Origin: Arthrobacter sp. M2012083
GTDB lineage: Bacteria > Actinomycetota > Actinomycetes > Actinomycetales > Micrococcaceae
DNA length: 64,000 nucleotides
Direction of reading: 5' to 3'
Assembly (NCBI RefSeq): GCF_000281065.1
Contig: NZ_AKKK01000025.1
Span: forward strand, 171,650-235,649
Of the stretch, positions 8,174 through 17,477 are shown in pieces (position 1 is the stretch's first letter; each line of letters starts with the position of its first letter). A program made the position numbers and the translations under genes. A model generated the notes under the pieces. That model was not told the origin of the DNA, did not search any database, and saw only the letters and a list, made by a program, of their open reading frames with translations.

Positions 8174-9364
8174 ATGTCCAACGCTGCATTCGATGCCACC
8201 AACCTTCCGTATGCCGACGGGGATTTTTACGCCTTTGAGCAGATGCTGACAGAAAAAGAGCAGGATCGACTGGCGGAGGTCCGCGAATTTCTCATCCGTG
8301 AGGTCAAACCCATCGCGGCGGACTGCTGGAACCTGGGCGAGTTCCCCATGGACCTCATTCCCAAGCTCGGTGAACTGGACCTTGTCAGCCCCGTCCGCCG
8401 CCAGGGGTACTCCAACCTGTTCGCGGGTATGCTCCACGCGGAAGTGACCCGTGCGGATGCTTCGATTGCAACCTTTATGGGTGTCCATGACGGCCTCTTC
8501 ACAGGCTCCATCGAGGCCCTCGCGTCGCAGGAACAGAAGGATGCCTGGTTGCCGGACATCTACTCGCTGAAGAAGATTGGCGCCTTCGGGCTGACCGAGC
8601 CATTGGGCGGCTCGGATGTCGCTGGCGGAACGCGCACCACAGCGAGGCGCGACGGCGACAACTGGATCCTCAACGGCGCCAAGCGCTGGATCGGCAACGC
8701 CACTTTCTCCGATTGGGTGGTCATCTACGCCAAGGACGTGGCAGACAACCAGGTCAAGGCATTTCTGGTGGACACGTCGCTGCCCGGCTACTCGGCCACC
8801 AAGATTGAAAACAAGATCTCCCTGCGTACGGTGCAGAATGCGGACATCGTTCTTGACAATGTGGTGGTTCCGGACTTCTTCAAGCTTGCCAACGGCAACA
8901 GCTTCCGCGACACAAACAAAGTCCTCAAAGTAACCCGCCTGGCGGTCGCGTGGCAGGCCGTGGGGCTGCAGATGGCTGCCTTCGATGTTGCGCGCAGCTA
9001 CGCCGTGGAGCGTCAGCAGTTCGGACGTCCACTGGCAGCGTTCCAATTGGTGCAAAACCAGCTGGTGCAGATCCTCGGGAACACCGTTGCCTCGATGGGC
9101 ATGATGGTTCGCCTGGCCCAACTCGAAGACGCCGGTGTGGCCAAGGATGAGCAGTCGGCTCTGGCCAAGGCCTTCACGACGGCACGCATGCGCGAAAGCG
9201 TTGCCCTGGGACGCAGCATCCTGGGTGGAAACGGCATTGTCACGGACTATGGCATGGCCAAGATCTTCTCGGATGCGGAGGCCATTTACTCTTACGAGGG
9301 CACGCACGAGATCAACACCCTGGTGACAGGCCGTGCCATCACGGGAGTGTCGGCCATCGTCTAG
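8174..9364 (+). CDS. Glutaryl-CoA dehydrogenase-like acyl-CoA dehydrogenase
   Basis: A 396-residue FAD-dependent acyl-CoA dehydrogenase. I chose ATG 8174 because GAAGGAG sits eight bases upstream; a longer frame from 8150 would swallow that ribosome-binding site. The GLTEPLGGSD substrate/flavin motif is near residue 140. The C-terminal YEGTHEINTLVTGRAITG closely resembles the catalytic-base region of glutaryl-CoA dehydrogenase, with Glu as the base. The plant short-chain acyl-CoA oxidase ACX4 group shares this motif, so lysine/tryptophan degradation is likely but not certain. No partner genes adjoin it; a palindromic operator lies upstream. Confidence 0.8.
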   Translation: MSNAAFDATNLPYADGDFYAFEQMLTEKEQDRLAEVREFLIREVKPIAADCWNLGEFPMDLIPKLGELDLVSPVRRQGYSNLFAGMLHAEVTRADASIATFMGVHDGLFTGSIEALASQEQKDAWLPDIYSLKKIGAFGLTEPLGGSDVAGGTRTTARRDGDNWILNGAKRWIGNATFSDWVVIYAKDVADNQVKAFLVDTSLPGYSATKIENKISLRTVQNADIVLDNVVVPDFFKLANGNSFRDTNKVLKVTRLAVAWQAVGLQMAAFDVARSYAVERQQFGRPLAAFQLVQNQLVQILGNTVASMGMMVRLAQLEDAGVAKDEQSALAKAFTTARMRESVALGRSILGGNGIVTDYGMAKIFSDAEAIYSYEGTHEINTLVTGRAITGVSAIV

Positions 9365-9423
9365 GACGGCCGCCGGCGTCGTGGGGGAGATGCGGCGGGG
9401 ACGTGGGTGTTGTTGCTGGCAAC

Positions 9424-9939
9424 TCACTTGAGCGGCAGCAGTACGGATGGCCGTATGTCCGACACGAAGCCCAATGGATTGACGTAGTCCTCGCCGCGCC
9501 GCACGCCCCAATGAAGGCAGGTGGCGCTGCTGCAGTGGCCAGGTTCCAGGGTGCCGATGAACTGCCCCTTGCGGACGGCGTCTCCGCTTTTGAGTTCGCT
9601 GGCCACGGGTTCGAAGCTGCTCTTGAGGCTGTTGCCATGATCGATGGTCAGTACCGGACGATCAACCACGACGCCGACAAAGGTCACCACGCCGTCAGAC
9701 GGCGCGGTGACCGTGGCGCCGTCGGGAGTTGGTCCCAGGTCCACGCCGCGATGCCCGCTGAGCCACGGTTTGTCAGGTGGGTCGAACGTCCGCAGGACGG
9801 AAGGCTTGGGGGAGAGTGGCCAACTCCACTGCGCCTGTCCCGACTGGGTAATCGTGGGATCCGGCGTGGCTGCGCTTGTGTTGCCAACAACGATGGCGGA
9901 GGCGGCGAGCATGGTCAATAGGAGTTTGAAAACGGTCAT
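9424..9939 (-). CDS. M23-family (LytM-like) peptidase with degenerate active site
   Basis: A 171-residue secreted protein. I chose ATG 9939 because a signal peptide (residues 1-24, ending SAA) follows directly and GGAAGG precedes it. The LytM domain keeps the zinc ligands H63, D67 (HRGVDLG) and H143 (CLHWG). Two positions differ from active enzymes: the first His of the HxH motif is C141, and the catalytic His normally found after the beta-strand (YxH) is absent in KSSFEPV. This CLHWG variant recurs in actinobacterial M23 proteins, from memory. It may bind or regulate rather than cut peptidoglycan. Its position divergent from rpsB matches Rv2891/rpsB in Mycobacterium. Confidence 0.8.
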   Translation of the reverse strand: MTVFKLLLTMLAASAIVVGNTSAATPDPTITQSGQAQWSWPLSPKPSVLRTFDPPDKPWLSGHRGVDLGPTPDGATVTAPSDGVVTFVGVVVDRPVLTIDHGNSLKSSFEPVASELKSGDAVRKGQFIGTLEPGHCSSATCLHWGVRRGEDYVNPLGFVSDIRPSVLLPLK

Positions 9940-10346
9940 GGAGCCAGCCTTCCGGGGCAACCCCTGCGACGCGATGCGTTGACTGCCGTATGTGGACAAC
10001 GGGTGGTTTTCCGCGGTCAAATCGGTGGGGTCGCTGTAGTACACTTGGTGGAGCAGTTTGCTGTGCCCTCAAGCTTGTTCAGGAGCATGTCTCATTCAGA
10101 TATGTGAGGGTCCCAGGCTGACTACGCGTATCCAGCCCTCCACCAGCTAAGCCACATGGCTTTATGCTGCGGAGGATTGCGCCTCTTGCGGTCCGGCCGA
10201 GCTCAGGCTCCGTGCCGGATGAGAAGTGCAATGGATGCCAGGAGCCACGCCCAACCGGGCAAAGGCTAAACAACCGTCAACTATTGGCAGGGTAAGAGCA
10301 GCCCCATGGGCTCTCTCATGAATGACCTGCCGGAAGGAGCGTCGGC
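9940..10346. other. Intergenic region between M23 gene and rpsB; probable rpsB leader
   Basis: This 407-base gap separates divergent genes and should hold promoters for both. TACACT at about 10041-10046 could be a -10 element. A small hairpin with AGCCC-CAT-GGGCT core (10300-10312, GAG/CTC extension to 10296-10315) lies just before the rpsB ribosome-binding site GGAAGGAG. I saw no tRNA, riboswitch consensus or credible small gene. Confidence 0.4.
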
Positions 10347-11219
10347 ATGCCCGTCGTAACTATGCGCCAGCTGCTTGACAGCGGCGTCCACTTTGGACAC
10401 CAGACCCGTCGTTGGAACCCGAAGATGAAGCGCTTCATCTTCACGGAGCGCAACGGCATCTACATCATTGACCTCCAGCAGTCGCTGTCCTACATCGACC
10501 GCGCCTACGAGTTCGTCAAGGCTACTGTCGCCCACGGCGGCACCGTCCTGTTCGTTGGCACCAAGAAGCAGGCTCAGGAAGCAATTGCCGAGCAGGCTAC
10601 CCGCGTTGGCCAGCCGTACGTCAACCAGCGTTGGTTGGGCGGTATGCTCACCAACTTCCAGACCGTCGCCAAGCGTATCCAGCGCATGAAGGAACTCGAA
10701 GAGATCAACTTCGACGACGTCGCTGGCTCGGCATACACCAAGAAGGAGCTCCTGCTCCTCAAACGTGAACTCACCAAGCTTGAGTCCAACCTCGGTGGTA
10801 TCCGCAACCTGACCAAGGCTCCCTCGGTTCTCTGGGTTGTTGACACCAAGAAGGAACACCTTGCTGTTGACGAAGCCAAGAAGCTGAACATCCCGGTTGT
10901 TGCCATCTTGGACACCAACTGCGACCCCGACGAAGTTGACTTCCCGATCCCGGGTAACGACGACGCCATCCGCTCCGTCAACCTGCTCACCCGCGTTGTT
11001 GCCGACGCCGTGGCTGAGGGCCTCATCGCCCGCAACCAGCGTGCAACGGGCACCACCGAAGCTCCGGAAGAGCCCCTGGCTGAGTGGGAGCGCGAGCTCC
11101 TCGAAGGCAGCAAGGCCGAAGAAGCAGCGGCAACCGAGGCACCGGCAGCAGAAGCTCCCGCAGCTGAGGCTCCCGAAGCAACTGAAGCTGCAGCCGGCGA
11201 AGCCGAAGCAGCCAAGTAA
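10347..11219 (+). CDS. rpsB: 30S ribosomal protein S2
   Basis: A 290-residue S2 protein that joins the small ribosomal subunit. The N-terminal [26 protein letters not shown] is the family signature, and [16 protein letters not shown] is the second conserved block. The last 50 residues are a low-complexity Ala/Glu/Pro tail, a common actinobacterial extension. GGAAGGAG lies ten bases before the ATG. The gene leads the rpsB-tsf-pyrH-frr-cdsA cluster. Confidence 0.98.
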   Translation: MPVVTMRQLLDSGVHFGHQTRRWNPKMKRFIFTERNGIYIIDLQQSLSYIDRAYEFVKATVAHGGTVLFVGTKKQAQEAIAEQATRVGQPYVNQRWLGGMLTNFQTVAKRIQRMKELEEINFDDVAGSAYTKKELLLLKRELTKLESNLGGIRNLTKAPSVLWVVDTKKEHLAVDEAKKLNIPVVAILDTNCDPDEVDFPIPGNDDAIRSVNLLTRVVADAVAEGLIARNQRATGTTEAPEEPLAEWERELLEGSKAEEAAATEAPAAEAPAAEAPEATEAAAGEAEAAK

Positions 11220-11260
11220 ATCTGGACCTTCCCTGATGCTGGACACAGCGTCGGGGGCAA

Positions 11261-11303
11261 CTGACAGGATGGCGGCTCACGCGGTGGGCTGCCGTCCTGT
11301 CAG
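11261..11303 (+). other. Stable hairpin between rpsB and tsf
   Basis: CTGACAGGA (11261-11269) pairs perfectly with TCCTGTCAG (11295-11303), with GGC/GCC pairs inside. No T-run follows, so partial attenuation, pausing or an RNA processing site between rpsB and tsf is more likely than full termination. Confidence 0.55.
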
Positions 11304-11340
11304 TCCGTAAACACACAAATTTCTAGACAGAGGGGTTCAC

Positions 11341-12177
11341 ATGGCGAACTACACTGCTGCTGACATCAAGGCCCTGCGCGAGCGCACCGGCGCCGGCATG
11401 ATGGACGTCAAGAAGGCTCTTGACGAAGCCAACGGTGACGCTGAGAAGGCCATCGAGATCATCCGCATCAAGGGCCTCAAGGGTGCTACCAAGCGCGAAG
11501 GCCGTTCCACTGCTGAAGGCCTGGTTGCTGCCAAGGTCAACGGTGGCGTCGGCGTAATGATCGAAGTCAACTGCGAGACTGACTTTGTCGCCAAGGCTGA
11601 CAAGTTCATCCAGCTGGCCGACAAGGTCCTCAACGTTGCAGTCGAGTCCGGCGCAGCCGACCTCGAGACCCTGCTGGCCACCGAGGTCGACGGCAAGCCG
11701 TTGTCCGAGGTTGTTGTCGAAGAAGGCGCAGTCCTCGGCGAGAAGGTTGTTGTCCGCCGTATCTCCCGCGTTGAGGGCACCACGGTTGACGCTTACCTGC
11801 ACAAGACGTCCAAGGACCTCCCGGCCCAGGTCGGCGTCCTGTTCGCTGTCGACGGTGAAGGCGAAGCCGCTGCCACCGCCGCGCACGACATCGCTGTCCA
11901 CGTTGCAGCCATGGCTCCGAACTACCTGACCCGCGAGGATGTACCGGCCGAACTGGTCGAGTCCGAGCGCCGCATCGCGGAAGAGACTGCAAAGGCTGAA
12001 GGCAAGCCCGAAGCTGCTCTTTCCAAGATCGTGGAAGGCCGCGTGACGGGCTTCTACAAGGGTGAAGTTCTGGTTGACCAGGCATTCGCCAAGGACTCCA
12101 AGAAGACTGTTGCACAGGTCCTCGAAGAAGCCGGCGTCAAGGCAACCGCAGTAACCCGTTTCCGCGTCGGAAACTAG
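11341..12177 (+). CDS. tsf: Translation elongation factor Ts
   Basis: A 278-residue nucleotide-exchange factor for EF-Tu in the cytosol. The N-terminal UBA-like region MANYTAADIKALRERTGAGMMDVKKALDEA and the NCETDFVA motif (TDFV inserts into EF-Tu) are both present. The length is normal for the family. AGAGGGG precedes the ATG. It follows rpsB in the universal order, and a strong terminator follows it, so pyrH probably has its own promoter. Confidence 0.98.
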   Translation: MANYTAADIKALRERTGAGMMDVKKALDEANGDAEKAIEIIRIKGLKGATKREGRSTAEGLVAAKVNGGVGVMIEVNCETDFVAKADKFIQLADKVLNVAVESGAADLETLLATEVDGKPLSEVVVEEGAVLGEKVVVRRISRVEGTTVDAYLHKTSKDLPAQVGVLFAVDGEGEAAATAAHDIAVHVAAMAPNYLTREDVPAELVESERRIAEETAKAEGKPEAALSKIVEGRVTGFYKGEVLVDQAFAKDSKKTVAQVLEEAGVKATAVTRFRVGN

Positions 12178-12186
12178 TAATTCATG

Positions 12187-12220
12187 AAAAGGGGTGGTCA
12201 CTTCGGTGGCCGCCCCTTTT
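12187..12220 (+). terminator. Rho-independent terminator after tsf
   Basis: GGGGTGGTCAC and GTGGCCGCCCC form a stem around a TTCG tetraloop, flanked by AAAA and a run of T. It begins ten bases after the tsf stop. Confidence 0.92.
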
Positions 12221-12298
12221 TCATGCACCCGTCCGGGTAGTACCTGCGCGGACCCACAGCACGATAATCTAGCCAGAGTCCACCAACGGGAAGGCACC

Positions 12299-13036
12299 AT
12301 GGAAACCGTCAACACTGCTATCCAGCCCGAGAAGACCCGCCGACGTGTACTTCTGAAACTTTCCGGCGAGGTAATCGGCGGAGGCAAGCTCGGCGTCGAT
12401 CCTGAGACCGTACGCGCCATCGCCAAGCAAATCGCGGCAGCTGTCACCGAGGTAGAAGTGGCAATTGTTGTCGGCGGCGGTAATTTCTTCCGCGGCGCCG
12501 AACTGTCGCAAAGCGGTATGGACCGCTCCCGCGCCGATTACATGGGCATGCTGGGCACTGTGATGAACTGCCTGGCCCTGCAGGACTTCCTGGAGCAGGC
12601 GGGTGTAGAGACCAGGGTCCAGAGCGCCATCACCATGGGCCAGGTCGCTGAGGCTTACATTCCCCGCCGCGCCATCCGGCACATGGAAAAGGGCCGAGTG
12701 GTCATTTTCGGCGCAGGTGCCGGTTTGCCCTACTTCTCCACTGACACAGTTGCGGCGCAGCGGGCCCTTGAAGTGCACGCGGACGTGGTCCTCATGGCCA
12801 AGAGCGGTGTGGACGGCGTCTACACCGCTGATCCCAAGAAGGACCCCACCGCCGAGAAGTTGGATGTCCTCAGCTACGATGACGCCTTGCGCCGTGACAT
12901 CCGGGTCATGGACCAGACGGCAATGACCATGTGCAAGGACAACAGTCTTTCCATGGTGGTCTTCGGCATGGAGGGTGAGGGCAACGTTACCCGCGCCATC
13001 CTGGGCGAAACGCTGGGAACCCTGGTTACTCCCTAG
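12299..13036 (+). CDS. pyrH: UMP kinase
   Basis: A 245-residue amino-acid-kinase-fold enzyme converting UMP to [16 protein letters not shown] is the phosphate-binding start, [10 protein letters not shown] the second signature, and [13 protein letters not shown] the nucleotide-binding block. ATG 12299 is chosen because GGGAAGG lies seven bases upstream; the frame upstream to 12194 runs into the tsf terminator. TAATCT around 12264 could be a -10 promoter element. Gene order before frr is standard. Confidence 0.97.
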   Translation: METVNTAIQPEKTRRRVLLKLSGEVIGGGKLGVDPETVRAIAKQIAAAVTEVEVAIVVGGGNFFRGAELSQSGMDRSRADYMGMLGTVMNCLALQDFLEQAGVETRVQSAITMGQVAEAYIPRRAIRHMEKGRVVIFGAGAGLPYFSTDTVAAQRALEVHADVVLMAKSGVDGVYTADPKKDPTAEKLDVLSYDDALRRDIRVMDQTAMTMCKDNSLSMVVFGMEGEGNVTRAILGETLGTLVTP

Positions 13037-13062
13037 CAAGGGCTAGGATATTTCTAGGACCG

Positions 13063-13085
13063 TCCGCCCCTGGTGGCGGATCTTT
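13063..13085 (+). terminator. Weak hairpin between pyrH and frr
   Basis: TCCGCC-CCTGGT-GGCGGA followed by TCTTT lies in the 101-base gap. A second small stem (CCTAGC/GCTAGG) overlaps the pyrH stop. Either could attenuate transcription into frr. Confidence 0.35.
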
Positions 13086-13137
13086 ACTGTGCATTGCCGC
13101 CTGCAGTTGGGCAGCAACTATTTCTGAGGAGAAACCC

Positions 13138-13695
13138 GTGATCGAAGAGACCTTGCTCGAAGCCGGCGAGAAGATGGATAAGGCGGTGGAGGTAGCCAAG
13201 GACGATTTCGCCTCGATCCGCACTGGCCGGGCCAACCCCGCCCTCTACAACAAGGTGATCGTCGAGTACTACGGCACGCCCACTCCGCTTCAGCAGCTTG
13301 CCTCCTTCGGTGTGCCGGATGCCCGGACCATCCTGATCACCCCTTACGACAAGACCGCGTTGCGCGACATTGAGAAGGCACTGAGCGACTCTGAGGTTGG
13401 CGCCAACCCTTCCAACGACGGCAACGTCATCCGCGTCACCATCCCGGAGCTCACCAAGGAGCGCCGCAAGGAGTACGTGAAGATCGTCAAGGGCAAGGGT
13501 GAGGACGCGAAGGTATCCATCCGAAGCATCCGCCGGAAGGCAAAGGACTCCCTGGACAAGCTCGTCAAAGACGGCGAAGCCGGAGAGGACGAGGGTGCAC
13601 GCGCTGAGAAGGAACTCGATGCCCTGACCAAGCAGCACGTGGACAGCATCGACGAACTGCTCAAGCGCAAGGAAGCCGAGCTGCTCGAGGTCTGA
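13138..13695 (+). CDS. frr: Ribosome recycling factor
   Basis: A 185-residue factor that, with EF-G, splits post-termination ribosomes. The length and the conserved blocks [25 protein letters not shown] and [18 protein letters not shown] are typical. The start is GTG at 13138 with GAGGAG eight bases upstream. Its stop overlaps the cdsA start by one base. Confidence 0.98.
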   Translation: MIEETLLEAGEKMDKAVEVAKDDFASIRTGRANPALYNKVIVEYYGTPTPLQQLASFGVPDARTILITPYDKTALRDIEKALSDSEVGANPSNDGNVIRVTIPELTKERRKEYVKIVKGKGEDAKVSIRSIRRKAKDSLDKLVKDGEAGEDEGARAEKELDALTKQHVDSIDELLKRKEAELLEV

Positions 13696-14630
13696 TGAAC
13701 CAGGCTGAGCCGGCGCCCGCTGAGCGGGTCCCGACACGCGATACCCCCAAGCGCGTCAGGCGCGTGCGGAAGAACCCCACACCCAAGGCAGGCCGGAATC
13801 TTCCGGCGGCCATCGGCGTCGGGCTTGCCATGCTTTTGGCCGTTTTGGGCGGATTGCTGTTCCTCCCGCTGGGATTCGTCCTTCTCACTACTGCTTTTGC
13901 GGTACTGGGTGTCTGGGAAGTTTTCCGGGCGCTTGAGGCACAGGGGACCAGGATGCCGATCGTTCCCGTGATGGTCGGCAGCCTGGTGATGCCGGTGTCG
14001 GCCTACTTTGGCGGACTTGAGGGTTTGCTTTTCACGATGACGGCGAGTTCGGTGGCCGTTTTGCTGTGGCGCTCCATCGAGAGCGCGTCCGGGGCGCCGC
14101 GCAGCGTGTTTGCCGGCGTTTTCACCCTGGCCTGGATTCCGTTCCTTATCAGCTTCGCGGCATTGCCGCTCCATGCCACCGGTGGCGCCACTCCCTTCGG
14201 CTTTTGGCCGAACGGGATTCCCGACGGCGCGTGGCAGATAGCCACTTTGTTGCTGTTGGTGGTCTCGAATGACACGTTCGGCTACATCGTTGGTGCCACC
14301 TTCGGTAAGCACCCCATGGCCCCCAAGATCAGCCCCAAGAAGTCCTGGGAGGGCTTCGCGGGATCAGTGGGTGGGGCCATGGTCATCGGCGTCCTTGCCT
14401 GTATCTTCCTCCTCGGCAAGCCCTGGTGGGTGGGGCTTGTGCTGGCCGTTGGGATGGTGGCCGCATCAACCGCCGGAGACCTCGCCGAGTCCATGGTCAA
14501 ACGCGAACTTGGCGTGAAGGACATGAGCAGCATCCTGCCCGGCCATGGTGGCGTGATGGACCGCCTCGACTCCATCGTGTTCGCAGCCCCTGTAGCCTAT
14601 GTTCTGTTCGCGCTGCTGAGCGGCGTCTGA
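13695..14630 (+). CDS. cdsA: Phosphatidate cytidylyltransferase
   Basis: A 311-residue membrane enzyme making CDP-diacylglycerol from phosphatidate and CTP. The C-terminal family signature is complete: S-M-V-K-R, then KDMSSILPGHGGVMDRLDS. About eight hydrophobic segments precede it. A basic, Pro-rich N-terminus of about 35 residues is common in actinobacterial versions. One-base overlap with frr indicates coupled translation. It supplies the substrate used by CDP-alcohol transferases such as the one at 2101. Confidence 0.96.
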   Translation: MNQAEPAPAERVPTRDTPKRVRRVRKNPTPKAGRNLPAAIGVGLAMLLAVLGGLLFLPLGFVLLTTAFAVLGVWEVFRALEAQGTRMPIVPVMVGSLVMPVSAYFGGLEGLLFTMTASSVAVLLWRSIESASGAPRSVFAGVFTLAWIPFLISFAALPLHATGGATPFGFWPNGIPDGAWQIATLLLLVVSNDTFGYIVGATFGKHPMAPKISPKKSWEGFAGSVGGAMVIGVLACIFLLGKPWWVGLVLAVGMVAASTAGDLAESMVKRELGVKDMSSILPGHGGVMDRLDSIVFAAPVAYVLFALLSGV

Positions 14631-14650
14631 CAACCAATGAAGGAAAGTTA

Positions 14651-15235
14651 GTGGCCTTGGATATTCGACGCCAGATCCCCGCAACGTTCGATCGCGTGGA
14701 GCGCAGCAAGTACGGCTATAACGCCAAGCAAGTGGATGAGTTCCTCCAACGAGCCAGGACGTCGTTTGAGAACCCTGTGGGCGCGGCCGACCAAGTGGCC
14801 AGCGTAGATGTACGTGCTGTGGCTTTCGACCCCGTCAAGGGTGGCTACGACGCCAATAGCGTGGATGCTGCCCTGGACCGGCTGGAGGATGCCTTTGCGC
14901 GTCGGGAGAGGGACGACCTCATCAGCCAGCAGGGCGAAGAGGCTTGGCTGCGCGAGATTGGCAAGCTGTCCGGCATCCTGCGCGGCAGGCTGCACCGGCC
15001 TGACGGCGAGCGCTTCCGGCGCCCGTCGGGGAAAAGGACCCGCAGCTACAACGTCCAGGATGTCGACGCCTTGTGTGCCGAGCTTATTGGGTACCTCGAG
15101 CACGATCAGGCCTTGAGCGTAGACACTGTGCGTCGTGCTGTTTTCCGTGCGGCCAAGGGCGCCGATGGCTACGAAGAGGCGCAGGTGGATGCCTTTCTCG
15201 CGCGTGTTGTTGAGCTCATGGCGGCTATCGACTAA
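14651..15235 (+). CDS. DivIVA-repeat (DivI1A) domain protein
   Basis: A 194-residue protein carrying four copies of the short DivI1A motif (F...GY...VDAFL type) at residues 13-32, 59-75, 122-142 and 165-183. I chose GTG 14651 because AAGGAAA precedes it; the longer frame overlaps cdsA by more than 200 bases. DivIVA motifs bind curved membrane or help polar and septal localisation in actinobacteria, but this protein lacks the long coiled coil of DivIVA/Wag31 itself. It matches the actinobacterial DivI1A-repeat family, whose function I do not know. It follows cdsA by 20 bases. Confidence 0.8.
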   Translation: MALDIRRQIPATFDRVERSKYGYNAKQVDEFLQRARTSFENPVGAADQVASVDVRAVAFDPVKGGYDANSVDAALDRLEDAFARRERDDLISQQGEEAWLREIGKLSGILRGRLHRPDGERFRRPSGKRTRSYNVQDVDALCAELIGYLEHDQALSVDTVRRAVFRAAKGADGYEEAQVDAFLARVVELMAAID

Positions 15236-15263
15236 GGACCCGTCATCGACTCCGACCAAACGG

Positions 15264-15977
15264 TCAAGCCTGCGGGGGAGTGGGCGAAATTGGCGGATTG
15301 TTCTTCCACACGTCCAGATAGCGACGATGCCCACGCACCAGCGACGTGCCGAAAAAGCCCAGTGCGGCCAGGATGGCGACAGGTATTGCCGCCAGAGCGG
15401 GAAGTCCGGCGGTCAGCATTGCTGAGCCAAGCAGCAAGGCAATCAGCGCCGAGTTTACAAAACCCATAAAAACCATGCTGCTGCCCGCCACTTGGCGAAA
15501 ATCGGTTCGCCCGCCGAGGAAGTAGTAGGTCCGCTTGGCACCTTCTTCGTCGTCGTGGTGCCCAGCCATGAGGTAGGGCCTCATGCCTGGATCCAGATCG
15601 ACATAGGCAGCCCGCAGCCGGTTCATTGCCAGGACATACATCAGGTCCTCCATGCCCACGCTCATCACACGGATATGGGTAAGCAGGCCGACCACCAGAT
15701 CGATGCACAGAATGGTCAGCGCGAATGCACGGAACGCATCTGAAAACTGGGTGGCGTTGCCCACGAGGGCGACACTGAGCAGGCTCGCCGATGTGAAAGT
15801 CAGGAACATGCTGATCCGGGTGAGGACTTCGCCTTGGGTGGTACTCCTTGAAGCAAGCAGGCTCCAGTGTTCCGTGGCCAGCAATTGCGCCCGGACGCTG
15901 GGAGATAGCTCCGCGGGGAGCGCCGGCGGTTCCGGGCTCGCCGCACCCGCTTCATCGGACATGGCGTCATTGTCCAC
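15264..15977 (-). CDS. Four-TM membrane protein of unknown function
   Basis: A 237-residue protein I do not recognise. The N-terminal 45 residues are acidic and Pro/Ala-rich. Two membrane hairpins are clear: residues about 55-105 and 165-215. A hydrophilic loop of about 60 residues between them contains a DDEEG acid cluster. The end is Pro-rich. An ATG at 15962 is an alternative start. It is convergent with the DivIVA-repeat gene and transcribed like, but 34 bases downstream of, the symporter operon. Confidence 0.6.
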   Translation of the reverse strand: MDNDAMSDEAGAASPEPPALPAELSPSVRAQLLATEHWSLLASRSTTQGEVLTRISMFLTFTSASLLSVALVGNATQFSDAFRAFALTILCIDLVVGLLTHIRVMSVGMEDLMYVLAMNRLRAAYVDLDPGMRPYLMAGHHDDEEGAKRTYYFLGGRTDFRQVAGSSMVFMGFVNSALIALLLGSAMLTAGLPALAAIPVAILAALGFFGTSLVRGHRRYLDVWKNNPPISPTPPQA

Positions 15978-16010
15978 CCTGAAAGGGCCGCGGACAACGG
16001 CTTGCTGACG

Positions 16011-17477
16011 CTATCTCTCCGTGACGACCGGACGCTCCGGCACATGCAGGCGTGACATCACCCGGTTTACCGAGGCCGGTACGCGGTTCTTCGTCATGAA
16101 TGACACGGTCACCGTTACCGCGAAGGCGGCCGGGACGCTCCATGCTGCAGGCTGCGCCAACCACGCGGGCGCGTTGCCCGGGCCCATGAGGGTGCCTGCC
16201 ACCATGGCGCCGCCACAAAGAAGCGCACCAATCAGCATCCCCGCGATAGCCCCCGCGTCCGTCAGCCCACGCCACCAGATCCCCAGCAGCAGCACCGGGC
16301 AGATGGTGGAGGCCGTGAAGGCGAAAACCAAGCCAACGCTTCCAGCCAGCGCAAGCGTGTCGGTCATCAAGGCAAACCCTAAAGGCACGACGGCGGCGAG
16401 CAGCGCTGCGAGGCGGAAGCCCTTTACGCTTCCTCCAAAGAGGTCCTGGCTGATGACGCCGGAAAGTGAAACGACCAGCCCTGACGTCGTGGACAGGAAA
16501 GCGGCGAAAGCGCCGGCCACCACCAGGGCAGACAACATGTCACCGGCCACGCCGCCTACAAACCTCCCGGGCAGCAACAGGACCAAGGCGTCTGCCTGGC
16601 CGGACTGCGCGAGGTCGGGCGCGAACATCCTCCCCAAGGCACCCGACAGGGTGGGAAACAGATAGAAGACGGAGAGCAGCCCCAACACGATCAGCGTTGT
16701 CCGGCGGGCCGATTGGCCGTCCGGGTTGGTATAAAACCTGACCAGGACGTGCGGTAGGCCCAGGGTTCCGAAGAGCAACGCCACCAAGAGTGATATGTGT
16801 TGGTACGCCCCGGCGGCACTTTGGCCGGTGGGGTTGAGGGGCAGGGGTGCCTGTGGTTGCGCACCAGTGCCTGCCAGTACCAGAAGAACGAAGACCACAG
16901 GTACTGCCAGAGCGGTCAGTTTCAGCCAGTACTGAAAGGCCTGAACAAAGGTAATGGAGCGCATTCCACCTGCCACCACCGTGAGGCACACAACCAGAAC
17001 CACCGCCGTCGAACCTACCCACGACGGCAGTCCTGTGGTGATCCGGATTGTGAGCGCTGCGCCATGGAGTTGGGGAACGATGTACAGCCAACCGACGGCC
17101 ACCACCACCAGGCTTGTCACCCTGCGGACCAGCTTGGAGTCCAGCCGCGCTTCGGTGAAATCCGGAATGGTGTAGGCACCGGAGCGGCGGAGGGGAGCGG
17201 CCACGAAGAGCAGCAGCATCAGGTAGCCGGCGGTGTACCCCACCGGGAACCAAAGCGCGTCGGTTCCGGAAAGCAGGATCAGGCCGGCGACGCCCAGGAA
17301 GCTGGCGGCGGACAAGTACTCGCCGCCGATTGCGGATGCGTTCCACCACGGCGGGACAGTTCGGGAGGCGACGTAGAAATCGCCCGTGGTGCGTGAGATG
17401 CGCAAGCCGTAGAAGCCAATGACCGCCGTCGCGATGGAAACGGCCAGAAAAGCGAACAGACCAACGGCAGGGTTCAT
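16011..17477 (-). CDS. Sodium:solute symporter (SSS), ActP-like
   Basis: A 488-residue, roughly 13-segment cation-coupled symporter. The segment FYVASRTVPPWWNASAIGGE and the following LSAASFLGVAG align by eye with the paralogue at 20366. Substrates of this branch include acetate and other short carboxylates; the true one is unknown. It overlaps the upstream two-TM partner gene by ATGA and is last in the HK-RR-partner-symporter operon, so transport and sensing are probably linked. Confidence 0.85.
   Translation of the reverse strand: MNPAVGLFAFLAVSIATAVIGFYGLRISRTTGDFYVASRTVPPWWNASAIGGEYLSAASFLGVAGLILLSGTDALWFPVGYTAGYLMLLLFVAAPLRRSGAYTIPDFTEARLDSKLVRRVTSLVVVAVGWLYIVPQLHGAALTIRITTGLPSWVGSTAVVLVVCLTVVAGGMRSITFVQAFQYWLKLTALAVPVVFVLLVLAGTGAQPQAPLPLNPTGQSAAGAYQHISLLVALLFGTLGLPHVLVRFYTNPDGQSARRTTLIVLGLLSVFYLFPTLSGALGRMFAPDLAQSGQADALVLLLPGRFVGGVAGDMLSALVVAGAFAAFLSTTSGLVVSLSGVISQDLFGGSVKGFRLAALLAAVVPLGFALMTDTLALAGSVGLVFAFTASTICPVLLLGIWWRGLTDAGAIAGMLIGALLCGGAMVAGTLMGPGNAPAWLAQPAAWSVPAAFAVTVTVSFMTKNRVPASVNRVMSRLHVPERPVVTER

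Noticed and set aside
8105..9511. 468-codon minus-strand ORF opposite the acyl-CoA dehydrogenase gene
   Set aside because: Shadow frame; the plus-strand enzyme has complete family motifs.
14426..14650. N-terminal extension of the DivIVA-repeat protein
   Set aside because: Lies inside cdsA and has no family resemblance; GTG 14651 has a ribosome-binding site.
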